Shown piece by piece: positions 21,775 through 34,034 of a DNA stretch of 64,000 bases (the first letter of the stretch is position 1; the number at the start of each line of letters is the position of its first letter). Location of the stretch: NCBI GenBank assembly GCA_964036665.1, contig OZ038533.1, positions 16,302,575 to 16,366,574 of the forward strand, written 5' to 3'. The translations under genes were made by a program, and so were the position numbers. Under the pieces are notes generated by a model. The model worked only from the letters and a program-made list of their open reading frames with translations, did no database searches and had not been told where the DNA came from. This DNA comes from Gordius sp. MW1. Lineage: Eukaryota; Nematomorpha; Gordioida; Gordea; Gordiidae.

Positions 21775-24700
21775 TTATTTAATAACTCCTTTCCATTTTA
21801 ATCGATTTTCTGCTAAATGATGGTTCCAGGGTGTATGTTTTAGCCTAAAAAAATATGAAATATATTTGTTTTTAAAATTTTTTTGTATCTGTGAAAATAA
21901 TTAATAAATTTATTCTTTAGATATCTACTGTCTTATAATTCTGATATAGGTTAAAATAAAAAACAATTGCCAAAAACAAAAAAATTTATACTTTTTAGGT
22001 TCTTTAATGATTAAAAGTTCAGAAACTGAATTTTTAAGCCCCGAATCTGAACATACGTCCATGGAATTTTCTTTTAAACTTTTATAATCATCTTTCATAG
22101 TTAAGATGGCCTCTAGCATAGCCTCCATTACTTGAAAGCAAGGGTCCACTATATAATTGATAAATCCTAACAAACATTTAAACTCAGTTAATTAAAAAAT
22201 ATATAATTAATATTAAATAATAATCATAAATTTATTTTCTTATAATATATTAAATTTTTGCAAGAATAACGTTGGACTCCTTATTACTAATGTTGTAAAA
22301 AGGGCTGGGTTTTGTCTGGTCCACCTTTGCTTTAACGAAGACTAACGATCATCTGTGGTCTGTTTTTCAAATTTCGACTAAGCCTTGAGGTCGAGCAAGA
22401 AAAAGAGACCAAAAAACCATTTGTTTGTTTATGTTTAGTCGACTAAAACCGAAGGTAGACCAGACAAAACCCAGCCCTTTTTACGACCCTACTTATTACA
22501 CGAGGGGACTTTAAGTTTTAACCGAGACATGGGGAAGGGGGTCAGTTAATTTTATAATTATAAAATTAAAAAATTGTCTCTTAAAAATCCATACAACTTA
22601 ACAATTTTAAAAAATTTAAAATTAATTGGAAAATTCTAAATAAATAAAATAGAGATACCTATTTGGGAATCTGGAATGAGGGTTGTATTTTTATCACAGA
22701 GGGGCGAATACGGTAATCCTAACTCTAACTCCCTTTCTCCCTATTACAAAAAAAAAATTTATTTTAAAGAACAAAACATATGTTAAAAATCGAGAAAGAA
22801 CTAACAATAATTTACAACAAATTTTGAAAATAAAAATAAAGATTTTATAATGATTAAATTCATTGACTTGGTGGAAAAATTCCTGCATCAAAGAATGAGT
22901 CCATTTTTCATGGTAGGCCCAAGGTTTGCATGGATGGCTTATATCAGCGGCATGGAGAATTAGGGAAAGAGCTTTGGATTTTTCTATGCTACAATAAATT
23001 AAATCAAAAATAATAAATATTATAATAGTAAGTATTTATATATATATGGGGAATACTGTTGTAAAAAAGGAGCAGGGTTTTGTTTGGTCGACCATTGGCT
23101 TTAGTCGACTCAACATAAACAGACCAACGGTTTTTATTGTCTATTTTTCTTAGTCGCGTAAATGGTCCGTTTATGTTGAGTCGACTTAAACCAAGGGTCG
23201 CCCAAACAAAAACCTGCTCCTTTTATAACACTAAAAAGGGTATATTAGAACATTAAACGTTTCGATAATAAAATTAAGCCACTGGTGAAATAATAAATTC
23301 ATGAGTTTAAATCAAATCAAGAAATTAGTGAATTTTAATATGGGGCAGAAGCCCCTCCATGCCCCCCCCCCGGCAGCTTACTATTCAGGAAGTGCCAATA
23401 GATGTTTGATGGTTTTAACTTGTTGGAAATGAGAAGACATATCTGTGGCTAGCACCATATCAATAACGAGGGCCCGAAATTCCCTAACAAAATAGATTTT
23501 ATTTATTTATTTATTTATTTTATTAATTAATTAATTTATTTATTTGCTTTTACCGGTATTCTTCGTTTGACATCGAACTTAAAATAGCTGTTTCACCTTC
23601 CCTCATCTTCAAAAAAGCCGCAGTTAAATGATAATTCTCCAACACAGATCTATCATTATAAGTCAGGGCTAACGGGGAACTAGTAGCAAAATTAAAAATT
23701 ATTTATTTTAAAATAATAGTTTACATCAAATTTAGTTTTGGTGTTTAAAAATATGATATAATTAGAAAATAAATAAACAACTTTTATTTATGTTTATAAA
23801 GAAAATCACATATTTTGGGAAGGTGAGATAAATAAATTAAAAAGTTAAGAATCGTAAATAAATTATTTTGTTTAATAATTTTAAACTTCGTTTTGATGTG
23901 AAAATTATTCGTAGTTCCTGTGTGTTCATAATCGTGTATCAAAGCAGCTATCAGACAACCAAATTTCTCTGTATCAGTCAAAGTATCCTATTTAAAAAAA
24001 TATGAGTTTTTTAAAATATATATTTTAACTAATTAAAGTGATAAATCAATTTTTTTAACTGTGTATAATATGAAAAAAGTTAAAATTTAACCTGTAACTT
24101 AGTTTTGTGGATTAAATAATATACGGTTTGTGTAACATCAGCTGCGTGTATTACATTATGATAGGAATTATTATATTTGGCATAACCAGTTTGAAGGGTA
24201 TTCATAAAACTTTCCAAATGCCTCATGGGAATCTATTAATCAATTTTTAATAAATAACAAATTAAATTTTCAAAATTAATTATTAATAAATTATTAATTG
24301 TAATATCCAATATAATTTTGATCCATAGCTTTGGGCGTCGGCTCATTAATCAAAAATATTTTAGCATGTAGTTCAAATTTATAAAAATGTGGATGAAATT
24401 GTATTATTATTGTCATTTTTATTAACTCATAGATATTTTTTGTATGAATTTTTTTTGATTAATTACGAGGGTCAGACCCCATAATTAATCTGCGTAAATA
24501 AAATATTAATGATAAATTCTATATCAATAATCTAATAAAATAAATAAAAACATAGTTAATTCTAGAAATATTTATTTATTCGGAATTTTGAAATTAAATA
24601 AAAATAATTAATAATAAATATATATAAACCCTATTGTTGCATACTTTATAGCGATTGATAAGATCGAATCTGTTTAGCACCTCAATACCTATATACTTTA

Positions 24701-25661
24701 GGGATTGCCCATTGCTAGTTTCGTGTAGGCTGAATACATCAAAATCCCAATCATTTATTTTCTAAAATATTAAATGTTTTATTATTTTACATTTTTTTAA
24801 AAATAATAATTAAACCAAAAAAAATTAAAATAAATAAATTTTAAAATTATATGACAAACTTTGAGAATAGAAGCCACCGGTGCAGAAACGTGAAAATTAG
24901 CTATGGAAGCTCGGCGATACAATCTAATAAAATTCAATGACCAAATACAACTTTAAATATTTTTAAAATTATTGATTTTTAAAATTAATATAATTGCCAA
25001 AATTTGAAAACTAATCAATTTTCAAAAGGATATTAAACAGATAATTGGGATTTTTTACTTGTCCACCAATATGCCAACTCTGATTACGTTGGCTATATTT
25101 TTGAATTTGTGTTTTGACTCCTGGTTTGAAATGGAAAGTTTTCGGGTAAAAGTTGAAGAGAGCCAATCTTGAACCTCTTCAGGGATGGAATCCATGGATT
25201 TTGGATCCAAATCATCACATTCATTGCAAAGAACCCTTGAATAACGGATTAAATTAAATTTAATTTTGTAATTATGTTTTTATTTTAAAGTAAAAAAGTA
25301 TTAAAATTACATCTTAGCCATGAATGGTAATAGAAACCGATTTAATGCTTATATGTGAAATGTTTACAATTCTAGAAAGTCAATAAAATTAACGGTTTAC
25401 ATTCAATGCATATGTTTTTTTTATTTTTTATCTTATAAAAGAAGTCTCAGAAGAAGATATAAAAAATATTTTTTATTATATACGAAAAAAAATAATTTTA
25501 TAATTGTGAAAAATGAAGTTTTTATGAATTTTGTATATAAATACTTTTTTTCGTAGGCGTATGCTTTTTCCAAAGCAGCAATAGCATGTTGAAGTGAAGC
25601 TATCAATTTGGGTCTATGACAAGATTGTCCAGCACTCAAGCCTGTAACTAAGTCTTTTAAC
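21775..25661 (-). CDS. PDE1: Calcium/calmodulin-type 3',5'-cyclic nucleotide phosphodiesterase (PDE1), 5' end missing
   Basis: It hydrolyses cAMP and cGMP; PDE1 enzymes are switched on by Ca2+/calmodulin. Twelve minus-strand exons join in phase: 25661-25545, 25235-25059, 24923-24860, 24761-24645, 24232-24092, 23987-23887, 23679-23554, 23483-23382, 22988-22868, 22740-22659, 22166-21992 and 21844-21775 (TAA), giving 463 residues. The first two match the PDE1 regulatory block (RLKDLVTGL; VQDWLSSTFTRK). The metal-binding signature is complete: YHNVIHAADVTQTV, AALIHDYEHTGTTNNF, ENYHLTAA, LHAADISHP and DSQIGFI with the purine-selective Gln. PLCDKNTT and the terminal exon (NRLKWKG) also fit PDE1. 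No inactivating change is visible. The N-terminal exon(s), which carry the start and the calmodulin-binding helix, were not found in the repeat-rich DNA upstream. Confidence 0.95.
22280..22499. mobile_element. Family A hAT-type MITE with exact 8-bp target duplication
   Basis: The element 22,288-22,491 (TAATGTTGTAAAAAGGGCTG ... CCAGCCCTTTTTACGACCCTA) is flanked by CTTATTAC at 22,280-22,287 and again at 22,492-22,499. This exact 8-bp duplication assigns the family to the hAT superfamily. It lies in the PDE1 intron between the 22,659 and 22,166 exon ends. Confidence 0.9.
23054..23233. mobile_element. Family A hAT-type MITE
   Basis: TACTGTTGTAAAAAAGGAGC at the left and CTGCTCCTTTTATAACACTA at the right, with matching changes in both arms (GGAGCAGG/CCTGCTCC). 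It lies in a PDE1 intron, 65 bp upstream in transcript terms of the ISHP exon. Confidence 0.8.
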
Positions 25662-25749
25662 CTAAAGTTTAATTTAAAAAAAAAAATTAATTCAATTTTT
25701 TTTAGGTAATAGGGTTTATTTTCAAATAATTGTGAATAATACATTTACA

Positions 25750-26015
25750 TGCTAAAATATATTAGATTAATGAGCAGTCAGAGAGTCATGGATTAAAATT
25801 GAATTGGATTTTAGAAATTCCATGGTGATTTTCTGCTTAATATAAAGTCATGTGTAATTGAAGTAATAAATTTTGATATTTATTTAATGGATTGGCTGCC
25901 CCCGGAACCTAAATTACCGAGGGTCGTGGCCAATACTGAGACGAAAACGAAATTTTTGTGGTATTTGTATTTTTCCCCTTTCTTTCTGCTCATTAATCTA
26001 AAAATATGTTAGCAT
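25750..26015. repeat. Foldback repeat with a LINE fragment inside
   Basis: The arm CATGCTAAAATATATTAGAT then TAATGAGCAG (25,750) is answered by its reverse complement CTGCTCATTAATCTAAAAAT then ATGTTAGCATG (25,985). The same arm occurs singly at 24,335-24,370. The neighbouring block CATGGATYAAAATTGWATTG occurs at 25,790 and 28,316. A stretch at 25,890-25,975 (GAGGGTCGTGGCCAATACTG) matches the LINE piece at 55,105-55,190. Confidence 0.55.
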
Positions 26016-26129
26016 GTAGTATACACAATTATTTGGAAATAAGATTCTTATAGGTAACAAATATTATTAAATTCCTTTTCTCGAATAAAGTATATTGTTT
26101 AGATTGCAAGCACAAAAATGATCATTCAT

Positions 26130-26297
26130 CATGGGCGTATCCAGGATTTGGATTAGAGGAAGGTAATAATGAATTAGGGAGGGGTTAAATAATCATTTTT
26201 TCGAAATTTTAGCCATAATTATATAAAATTTTAAGATTTTTTTTTGGATTTAGAGGGGGACAGCCGCCCTTCCCTGCCTTCCCCTTGGCTACTACAT
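26130..26297. mobile_element. Family B TIR element
   Basis: CATGGGCGTATCCAGGATTT at the left and CTGCCTTCCCCTTGGCTAC at the right around the usual body (AATGAATTAGGGAGGGG, TTTAGAGGGGGACAGCCGCC). It is about 168 bp, the normal family length. Confidence 0.7.
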
Positions 26298-27063
26298 TGT
26301 TTGTATTTGTGAGGTTTATAAATAAAATGAAATAGCACAATTGTTTTGTGCATTAATGTCTCTCGTTGGCCCATAAATTAAGCCAATTAGGACATATAAA
26401 TCAATAAATATTCCATGCACGCACTGATTTATTGATTGATGATTATTATTAGTAAGGGGAATTGGCAACTATCTTTGTACGCAAGGTGACAGCAAATGTC
26501 ATAAATTAACTGGGCCACCCCAAAATCAGTTGAACACAAATTGTTCAAATGTAAATAAGGCAATTTAATTTTATTTATAAGTGTGGAACCACAGGCATGG
26601 GCCCAGCTAGGGAGGGGTTGGAAAGGGCAATTGCCCCCCCCCTCCCTCTTACTAAAATTCTCATTATATTTTTAGATGAATGAGCTGGGCATTTGCAGCC
26701 AGTTATTTAAAATTAGATTCTTTTAAACGCATTTAATAGTGGAATTCGTAGTTATTTGTTAGCACTTTCATTGCAACTTTTCGTCTATATATTATACAAG
26801 TAAGTTTTTTATCAAACATGAAATTTTGACGATTTTTAATCAAATCAGCAATGGTGAAACAAAAGGGGTACACTTATAATTGATTTCACTTATGAATAAT
26901 GAATTCATAGGTTCAATATTAAATGTATTAAATTAAACATCTGGTACCTCGATGAGGCCACTCTATTAGGCACTTAGGGAAGAGCTTGTCAAAGCTCTTA
27001 ATATCATAATCAATCTTATTTAGACTTAAAACTAATCATGAAATGCTACAAAAATATTTCCTG

Positions 27064-27650
27064 GTTGCCCCCTGCACGGGTCGCCCGAAGTCAGACCCGG
27101 CCCAAGGGGGATTCGGGCCGGGCTCGCGCAGAATCTAAAAATATCGGGGCTCGGGTCGGGCCTGATGGGGCACTCCAACCCGAGGCTCGAACCCGCACCC
27201 GAGCCAACTAACCTTTTATAAAATTTGATTTAAAATAATCTTCCTACAGCTTACATTATATAGCATTTAACCTCCAGTCTCTCTTCATGTCCTTATATAT
27301 TTTTAAATCAAAACTGCATGTTTTATTCTAGTATTTATATTCTAGTAGCTATTAAAACTCTAAAAATAAATAAATATTTCAGAAAGCTTATTTAATTTTA
27401 TAGAGGTTGATTTTTAGGTTAAAATAATTAGTTCAATAAATTGTAGCAAGAGAAATTGGTTATTATAACTTATCCTTGTTTAAAATTACAAATAATAACA
27501 GTCAAATTCATTTTTTTTTATCTGTAAACCGATTTCCATATGTATTTGTTGCCTACAAATTTATAGTAAAATATTAATCGGGCCGGGCTCGGGCCATAAA
27601 TAAAAATATCATTTCGGGCTCGGTCGGGCTCGGAAAAATAAAAAGTAAAT
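27064..27650. mobile_element. CGGGCTCGGGC-rich TIR relic
   Basis: The left block 27,064-27,200 (CGGGTCGCCCGAAGTCAGAC ... AACCCGCACCCGAGCC) and right block 27,575-27,650 (CGGGCCGGGCTCGGGCC ... TCGGGCTCGG) flank an AT-rich interior with no ORF. It has the same general design as 16,405-17,440. Confidence 0.45.
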
Positions 27651-27988
27651 CTATTTTGAAGGGCTCTAGTTGCACATCTGACATTCACCTATTTTTTTAA
27701 ACTTACTTACACCTTGAAAAAAACGAGATTTATCTTCTAAGATCTCCGATTAGTGGTTTAGAATGCATAAGAGGATATCCAAACAATGACCTCAAAGGTT
27801 TATTTAAATTCCAAAAATATAATTTTTAAGATCATTTTTCCTCGTCATACCTTTTATACATTTAAAAAACTACTTTAATATTGCCAAACTTTATTAACTT
27901 TTCACACTACTAGCGCACTTTTTACATTCACAAATTTTACAAAATTTCGAAGCTCACATAAAATCCATCATCAAACAAAAGTATAGGC

Positions 27989-28222
27989 TCAATTTAACTT
28001 TCGATACCAATACTTAGCTACAAGTAGTGTCGTAAAAATGGCTGGCTTTTGTTGGTTCGTCCACTAGGCTTAGTCGAAATTTGAAAAACTGACCAGAGCG
28101 GACCCTTCGATCAAACAGAATCCAGCCGTTTTTACAACGCTAGCTATAAGCATTATTGCCAATATAATTATGAGGCCCAGGAATTCGCTCACCCATCTCA
28201 TCTCCTTATCAGAAGAATTCAT
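27989..28222 (-). pseudogene. Small membrane-peptide-like ORF split by a MITE
   Basis: On the minus strand an ATG at 28,222-28,220 opens MNSSDKEMRWVSEFLG, followed by a hydrophobic stretch (LIIILAIML), and is then broken by the family A MITE. If the element and one target copy are ignored, the frame continues beyond it as a short basic tail (KYWYRKLN) and stops at 27,991-27,989, about 35 codons in all. One transmembrane helix with a short charged head and basic tail fits small membrane peptides. A chance ORF, or an exon using the GTGAGC donor after EMRW, are real alternatives. Confidence 0.3.
28017..28150. mobile_element. Family A MITE (short) with 8-bp target duplication
   Basis: The element 28,025-28,142 (TAGTGTCGTAAAAATGGCTG ... 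CCAGCCGTTTTTACAACGCTA) lies between GCTACAAG (28,017-28,024) and GCTATAAG (28,143-28,150), a target duplication with one mismatch. It is a short internal-deletion form of the family. It interrupts a minus-strand small reading frame described separately. Confidence 0.88.
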
Positions 28223-31200
28223 TATTAAGCTCTCAATTTTTATATAATTAAAAATTTAATTTTTATTTACAATACATGATAAAATAAATTAATTCAATTA
28301 GGAGGCACATAGAGCCATGGATCAAAATTGTATTGGATTTTACAATTTTCATCGTTTCTTGGTATTTATACTCAAAATAAATTAGTTTTATTTCATCGAC
28401 AATACATTTAGGGATGCCTGTTTGGCTTCGCTATTTTTGCCTTTTTTAAGCTGTGATTTTAAGCAATATTACAATTTTAATTTTTTTAATTAAATTTCAT
28501 TTGAAGTTATAAACATTGTAAAAAACATATGAATTATACATAGTACATATAAAGATTACAACAGCCTTAAATCTTAATTGTTTAAGAATAATGGCCATAA
28601 CATACCCAAGCACATTCTATAGGATTAAGCTAAAGGATTAAGGAACCCCTTTGCTTTGACATCAAATACACAAAAGAATAAATGTCTAAAAATCTGTTTC
28701 ATTTTTTTATTTAATTTTTTTTTTAAATAATTTATGGCTTCTTTTAAAATAGGAGAAGAGGCACTTATATGACGTTAATTAATTGCCATGCAATTTATGG
28801 GCTCGCGTTTGATTGTCCGTCCGTCCCCTCAGTCCGTCCTGTCCAGGTTGTAATTTTTTAATATTTCTATTAATATAGAATAATTATAGTGTTTAGAGAA
28901 AAATTAAATCGTCCCTCACTATAAAAGTCTTATGACGCCAAAATATAGTTCTAATTGCATGCTTATTAGATATTTGTAATTTTACCATGGAGGGACGAAT
29001 TGATGATTTGAAAAATTTCAAGTTTAATTTTAGTAAATAATCAAAAAATTTAGATCAAAGGGGGAGGGGGGAAGACTAAGCCCTTGATGTAGTAACCATT
29101 TTTTATATATATAACATATATATTTGGTTTATAGAATTCCTTGCCTCGATTGTAAAACTAATTTAACCCCACAAAACAAAACCAACTGAACCGAATCATT
29201 TCTACCTCTATCTCTTGGCCAAATATACATAAAACCAGGGATTTTTTCAATAAATACAGGAAATATATAAAAATTGAATAAGAAACTAAAAAAAACAAAA
29301 CAGGCAAAATCAAATAATTGCACCTTTGCCCCAATCAAATCCTTTGTTACTCAATAAATTAGTGTACGTATTTATTTGGTATCACAAATCAAAACCCCCA
29401 AAATTAGTAAGTGTTGACAAATATACTTGGATTTTAGTTTTTATAATACCAGCAGCGCTACGTTGACGTCATCAACTCTTAACAACACATAGGTATAAAT
29501 TTTAGGGAGGAAAAATCGATAATGGCTCAAAACAGGTAAAAGTGAATTATTAACTGTAATATTAAAAGGGGGGGCAAAGATTCCCTTGTTTAACCATAAA
29601 CGTGACACCGTTTTAATTATTATCAAGGTTAAATAATTAGTTTTGCGAAAATTTTACGATAAAATTCATTATTTCAACCGAAAAATAGATGATTTTTAGG
29701 CATTAAATGTTATCAATATGACGCTTAGTGAAATATTTAATGAATTTTGTGGTATTAGTTTGGTTCAAATACATGATCTTTATAATATTTAATAAATAAA
29801 TTTCCCAATATTAAAAATTAATTTATAAAATAACTTATAATAATTAAAAAAAAAAACGTTTAAATTACTTGTGTTATTTTCTAAAATCTAATATCATGAA
29901 TTATTTTATATATTCTCAATGTCATACAAACTCACTCGTTAGCAGATTCCTGGCATGCCTGAAAAGATGTTACTAGGAGTTTGGAATCTTCCGCTATTTG
30001 TGCATTGTTAATACTCATTGAATACGATTGGAGGGCAATAAATTTTTAAAACAACCGGGAAAAAATAAAAAAATAAAATAATTGTGTTTAAAAACCAAAA
30101 CAATAATTACAACAAAAGAATGATGATCGTATAAGGGGGGATTTATTGCGATATTTATAAGCTCGGTTTTTTTTACATCATTCTCCGCGTTTGGCGCGTG
30201 TGTGAAAGAAGGTCTGTTAATCGTTTATATGATGACAACGAAATCTATCGATTTTCCAGGTGTGCAATAATTTGCGAAATTAAAAAAATGGGATAATTTA
30301 TAAAAAGTGAAATAATTCATTATTTTGGAACCTTTCAACATTTGACGAACGGTAAATAATTATACTTTGTAATTTTATGAAGAGAGGGGAAAAAAAGAGC
30401 ACAAAGAAAGGCATTTAAGTGTGGAAGAAAGCGCGCGAGAATTAGACAAAGCCATTGTCAACTTGTGTCACCGATGTTGGACTCTGATTAAGGGTTGAAA
30501 ATAATTAAAGCCGGAAAATATTTATTGGAAAGGTAAAATTATTGATTGATTATCGATTTTAAACAACGTCCTTTATTATTAATGGAAAGCAACCACCGAC
30601 TAAATTAAGTGAAGAAGGCATAAGGGGTAGGGGGAACATTGTTAAAATAATTATAAAAAAAAATAGAAGAAGAAAGAAGGATATTGGCACCTATGCAAAA
30701 TGCTTGCCAAGGTTTATCATATTATGATCATTCAAATTTTTTTATTTGCATTCTATTTAGTAGCGCTCTTATGTTGAAATATGAATTTCGCGTCCTTAAA
30801 AACTAATTTAATTTAGATGCTATACTTTAGTTTTTACCCATTTTTTTATAAAATTAAATTTTGTTTTAAAACCAAATTTAATACTATCTCAAATCTAAAA
30901 AATTTTGACTCATTAATTTTAATCGTTTTATACTTCCTATTTAGTAATTTTTAATGATCGCTGGACAATATTTTAAAAGTTAAAAGGATATTTAATATTA
31001 AAATTTAATTTATATTTATAAAATACAATTCTATATCCGGTTAAAAGGCACTTAGGTAGTTTGTTATGTATTAAAGGAAATTACATTTTTATATTAATTA
31101 GATTAAATTATAATTTGATAAACCAATGGTAACCGAATTAATAATTTCCTATTTGTGTATTTAATTTTCGTTCTCATGTTTTAACTTCTAGATAAAACTT

Positions 31201-31780
31201 ACAAAAATGTAAAAAAAAATTATATTTTGACACCTTTGCCCAAGACCAAATTAAAATAATTGCCTTAACTTAAGTTTATGTTTGGTTAATGAAAATCAGT
31301 TTTTTTATTTAAAGTCGATCACTTTTCTACGAAATAATACGTTTCGCTTTCTTTGATCTCATTGACACGAAATACGAAAAAGGTATAAAGCAATTAAATC
31401 CTAGCATGTTAAAAAGTTTTATTTAAACTGTGTCTTATTTGATCGCCGCTATGATGCATATAAAAGGCAAATTTTTTAAAAATTTTAATACAAGTCTCAA
31501 AACAACAACGCACGTAGCATAGTGTTTTTAACTTTAATTGTGGGGAGGGGGGCAAAGAGCCAAAATACAACTAAATTATGTCAAAAAATTATTTAGCTTT
31601 GAAAATTTTTACATATCCATGCTTGACTTAAATCTTTCAAATTATATTTCTCCTTGAGTAATTTGTTAGTATTTTCACGAATAATATTAGATATCATTCA
31701 AAAGGTTCCAAACAACGTACTATAGGCAATATAATAGAGTTTCAACGAGTGATGTATAAAATTTATATAGGCTGTATGTG
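28223..31780. other. No recognised gene
   Basis: AT-rich DNA. Several minus-strand reading frames of 60-70 codons (for example 29,129-29,338) lack similarity I can name. 30,170-30,480 is less AT-rich and unique-looking (TTTGGCGCGTGTGTGAAAG; AAAGCGCGCGAGAATTAGAC). It could be a promoter or 5' leader, for instance of PDE1, but nothing proves it. Confidence 0.35.
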
Positions 31781-32531
31781 TTCTAGCACAGTGATTCTTA
31801 ACCTGGGGGTCGCGACCCCCTAGGGGGTCGCGAGAAGTTTGCCGGGGGGTCGCCAAATTTTTTTATAATAAAATAAAAATATTCAGAAAAGCTTTAGAAA
31901 AAATACTCACCAGGGGATTCGAACTCGTTGCCTTAAGATTCATTATTAGAATTAATAAATGATTGTAATTTAAAATCCTTGTTAAAAACTAAAAGTTTGC
32001 CGCAGTTTTGGATACAAATTCGTGCAGAATATCCTCCATTATTTTCAGCAGCAATTCAAAATTTGCTGCCTTTCGCTAGTACATATTTGTGTGAAAAAGG
32101 CTTCTCAACTATGGTGGATATAAAAACTAAAAAACGTAATGATTGCGACTAGATTCCTGCATGAGGATAGCATTACAATCAATTGAACCAAGAATTAACA
32201 AATAGGGTGAAGATGTTCAGCAGCAGAAATCTCATTAAATATATTTCCGAATGCATATATTTTTTATTTTAAACATTGTTTTTATGTTTAATTATGAAGT
32301 TTTTATGTTATTATTATTTCATTATCTATTTAAATCTTAAATAGATAATGAAATAATAAAGTTGTGTTTTATGTTTATTATATAATAAAATGAAAAAATA
32401 TTTGAAAATCATTATATTATAGATAATATAACAAATATAAATTATTATGAAAAAAATGGGGGGCCGCAAACAAATTATAAAATATTTGGGGGGTCGCGTG
32501 TATAAAAAGGTTAAGAACCACTGTTCTAGCA
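31781..32531 (+). mobile_element. hAT transposon relic (ZBED/Charlie-like) with perfect 8-bp target duplication
   Basis: TTCTAGCA occurs at 31,781-31,788 and again at 32,524-32,531. Between them is a 735-bp element with ends CAGTGATTCTTAACCTGGGG and GGTTAAGAACCACTG. Just inside each end is GGGGTCGC/GCGACCCC. The interior (about 32,020-32,210) encodes, with stops, LLPFASTYLCEKGFSTMVDI and KTKKRN. This is the C-terminal part of a hAT transposase of the ZBED5/Charlie type. The rest of the transposase is deleted. Confidence 0.92.
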
Positions 32532-34034
32532 GATTATACTATTAAAAATGTTAAAAAATTTATTTAAAATAATGTGTATTTTAACAAGGATTTTTAATTG
32601 GGCATAATAAATGTGAGGTTGTAACTGGACCAAACATCAATATCAAGCTCCGATTGAAATTCCACCCTGAATAAACATCAAACGATTTAAATTAAAACAA
32701 TTTTTAGCATATAACATACATAATTATTTGGAAATAAACTTCTATCGGTTAAAAAAAAAATTTATTTGATTGAAATTTGCGCAAAGCTTACTTACTTTTT
32801 AGCCATAATAGTGCCATCATGTACATATAACATTCTTTTACTAAGGGTACAATTATTAAATTTACTTGAGTTTCTAGAGCGCCTTTTTAGAAATAGAAGT
32901 GGCCTCAAGCGTTTAAGATAAAAATCTAGCTAAGCCAGATTTTATGATATTTTACAATTAGTTTGATATTAAAAATCAAAACTCTCCATTGAAATATTCC
33001 TTTAATAATATAATCATTAAATATTTATTTCAGATTATATCTAAGATTTCATATCTAACTTAACAAATCGTTTTTTGATTACGTCCTCATAATTTATTAA
33101 AACCTTATAATAAAAAATGGAAAATTTTCATGACGCAAAGAATGAAAAGGACTCGAAAAATTACATTTGAAGTGAAAATTATTTCACTCGTCCAATTAAG
33201 TTATTAAGATTTAATGGTGAATCTATATTGAAAAATGCAATAAATCATTTTTAAAATTGCCTCTGCCTTTGTGAATTTTTTGCGATGAGCTTAACTATGT
33301 CTCACCTTTTTTTATCTGTATTAGCATCCTTTGTAATTTAAATCGCACTTTATGATTTAGGTTGCCTTTCTAAAATTGATATACTTTGTTTGTTGATTAG
33401 ATAATTTAATTTGTAAAGATCGAATAAGATTCAATTTTATTTAAAACTTTCTTTTTGTCAATTTAATAAAGATAAAAGGCTATAGAATTAACTCTAATGA
33501 TACATTAATATTTAAAGTACAAAAATATTAAATGTATGTCTTTAATACCAAAAAATAATAATGAATCGATAGATAGATCAAGATTTAAATACGTTTTTTT
33601 TATAAAAATAGAAGTAAAAACTAATTTGGTAGTGAATATTTTTAATTTTACGACTGACAAATTTAAATGTTTTGCCTTAAATAGAGATGAGCAAAGACAT
33701 AAACTAACAATGTATATTTGTTCTATTAAAATCTATTTATTTTTTTAACATTTTTTGGCTGATATTAATGACCAAAGATATAGTAGATAGATACTTCAAC
33801 ATGTATGATGTTTATTGTCAGTAAGCAAAGGCAATTAAGCCATATAACATAGCAAATTATAAAAATCGCTAATCAATAATAATGAACTGTGAAATAAAAG
33901 TCAATTGCATAGCAATTAGCTATAAACGCGTATCAAAAAAAACAAGTACAACATTTTTCTTAATTATTTACTACTAAAAAGCGATAACAAATAAAAAAAA
34001 CTACATGCTTCATATTCTATGCATTCATCCCATT
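32532..34034. other. Intergenic, 3' flank of the lipid transfer protein gene
   Basis: AT-rich. 32,690-32,750 shares an ACATAATTATTTGGAAATAA block with 26,020-26,050, a dispersed repeat. No exon or RNA gene is seen. Confidence 0.4.

Larger units (their letters stand above)
25662..28016. other. Repeat-rich DNA upstream of the known PDE1 exons
   Basis: It holds a foldback (25,750-26,015), a LINE C-terminal fragment (25,890-25,975), family B pieces (26,130-26,297; 26,597-26,650) and a CCCGA/TCGGG-rich repeat (27,064-27,200 and 27,575-27,650). PDE1 5' exons must lie here or further right, but none can be supported. Confidence 0.45.

Noticed and set aside
23500-23545. TTTATTTA/TTAATTAA repeats as a regulatory or CRISPR-like array
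   Set aside because: It is an ordinary AT-rich simple repeat in a PDE1 intron, and the genome is eukaryotic.
29129-29338. 69-codon minus-strand ORF as a PDE1 first exon
   Set aside because: No similarity to PDE1 regulatory sequence and no splice donor with the required phase.
31905-31940. tRNA-like T-loop (GGGGATTCGAACTC) inside the hAT relic
   Set aside because: Only the T-arm pattern is present. No matching acceptor stem, D-arm or anticodon stem could be drawn on either strand.
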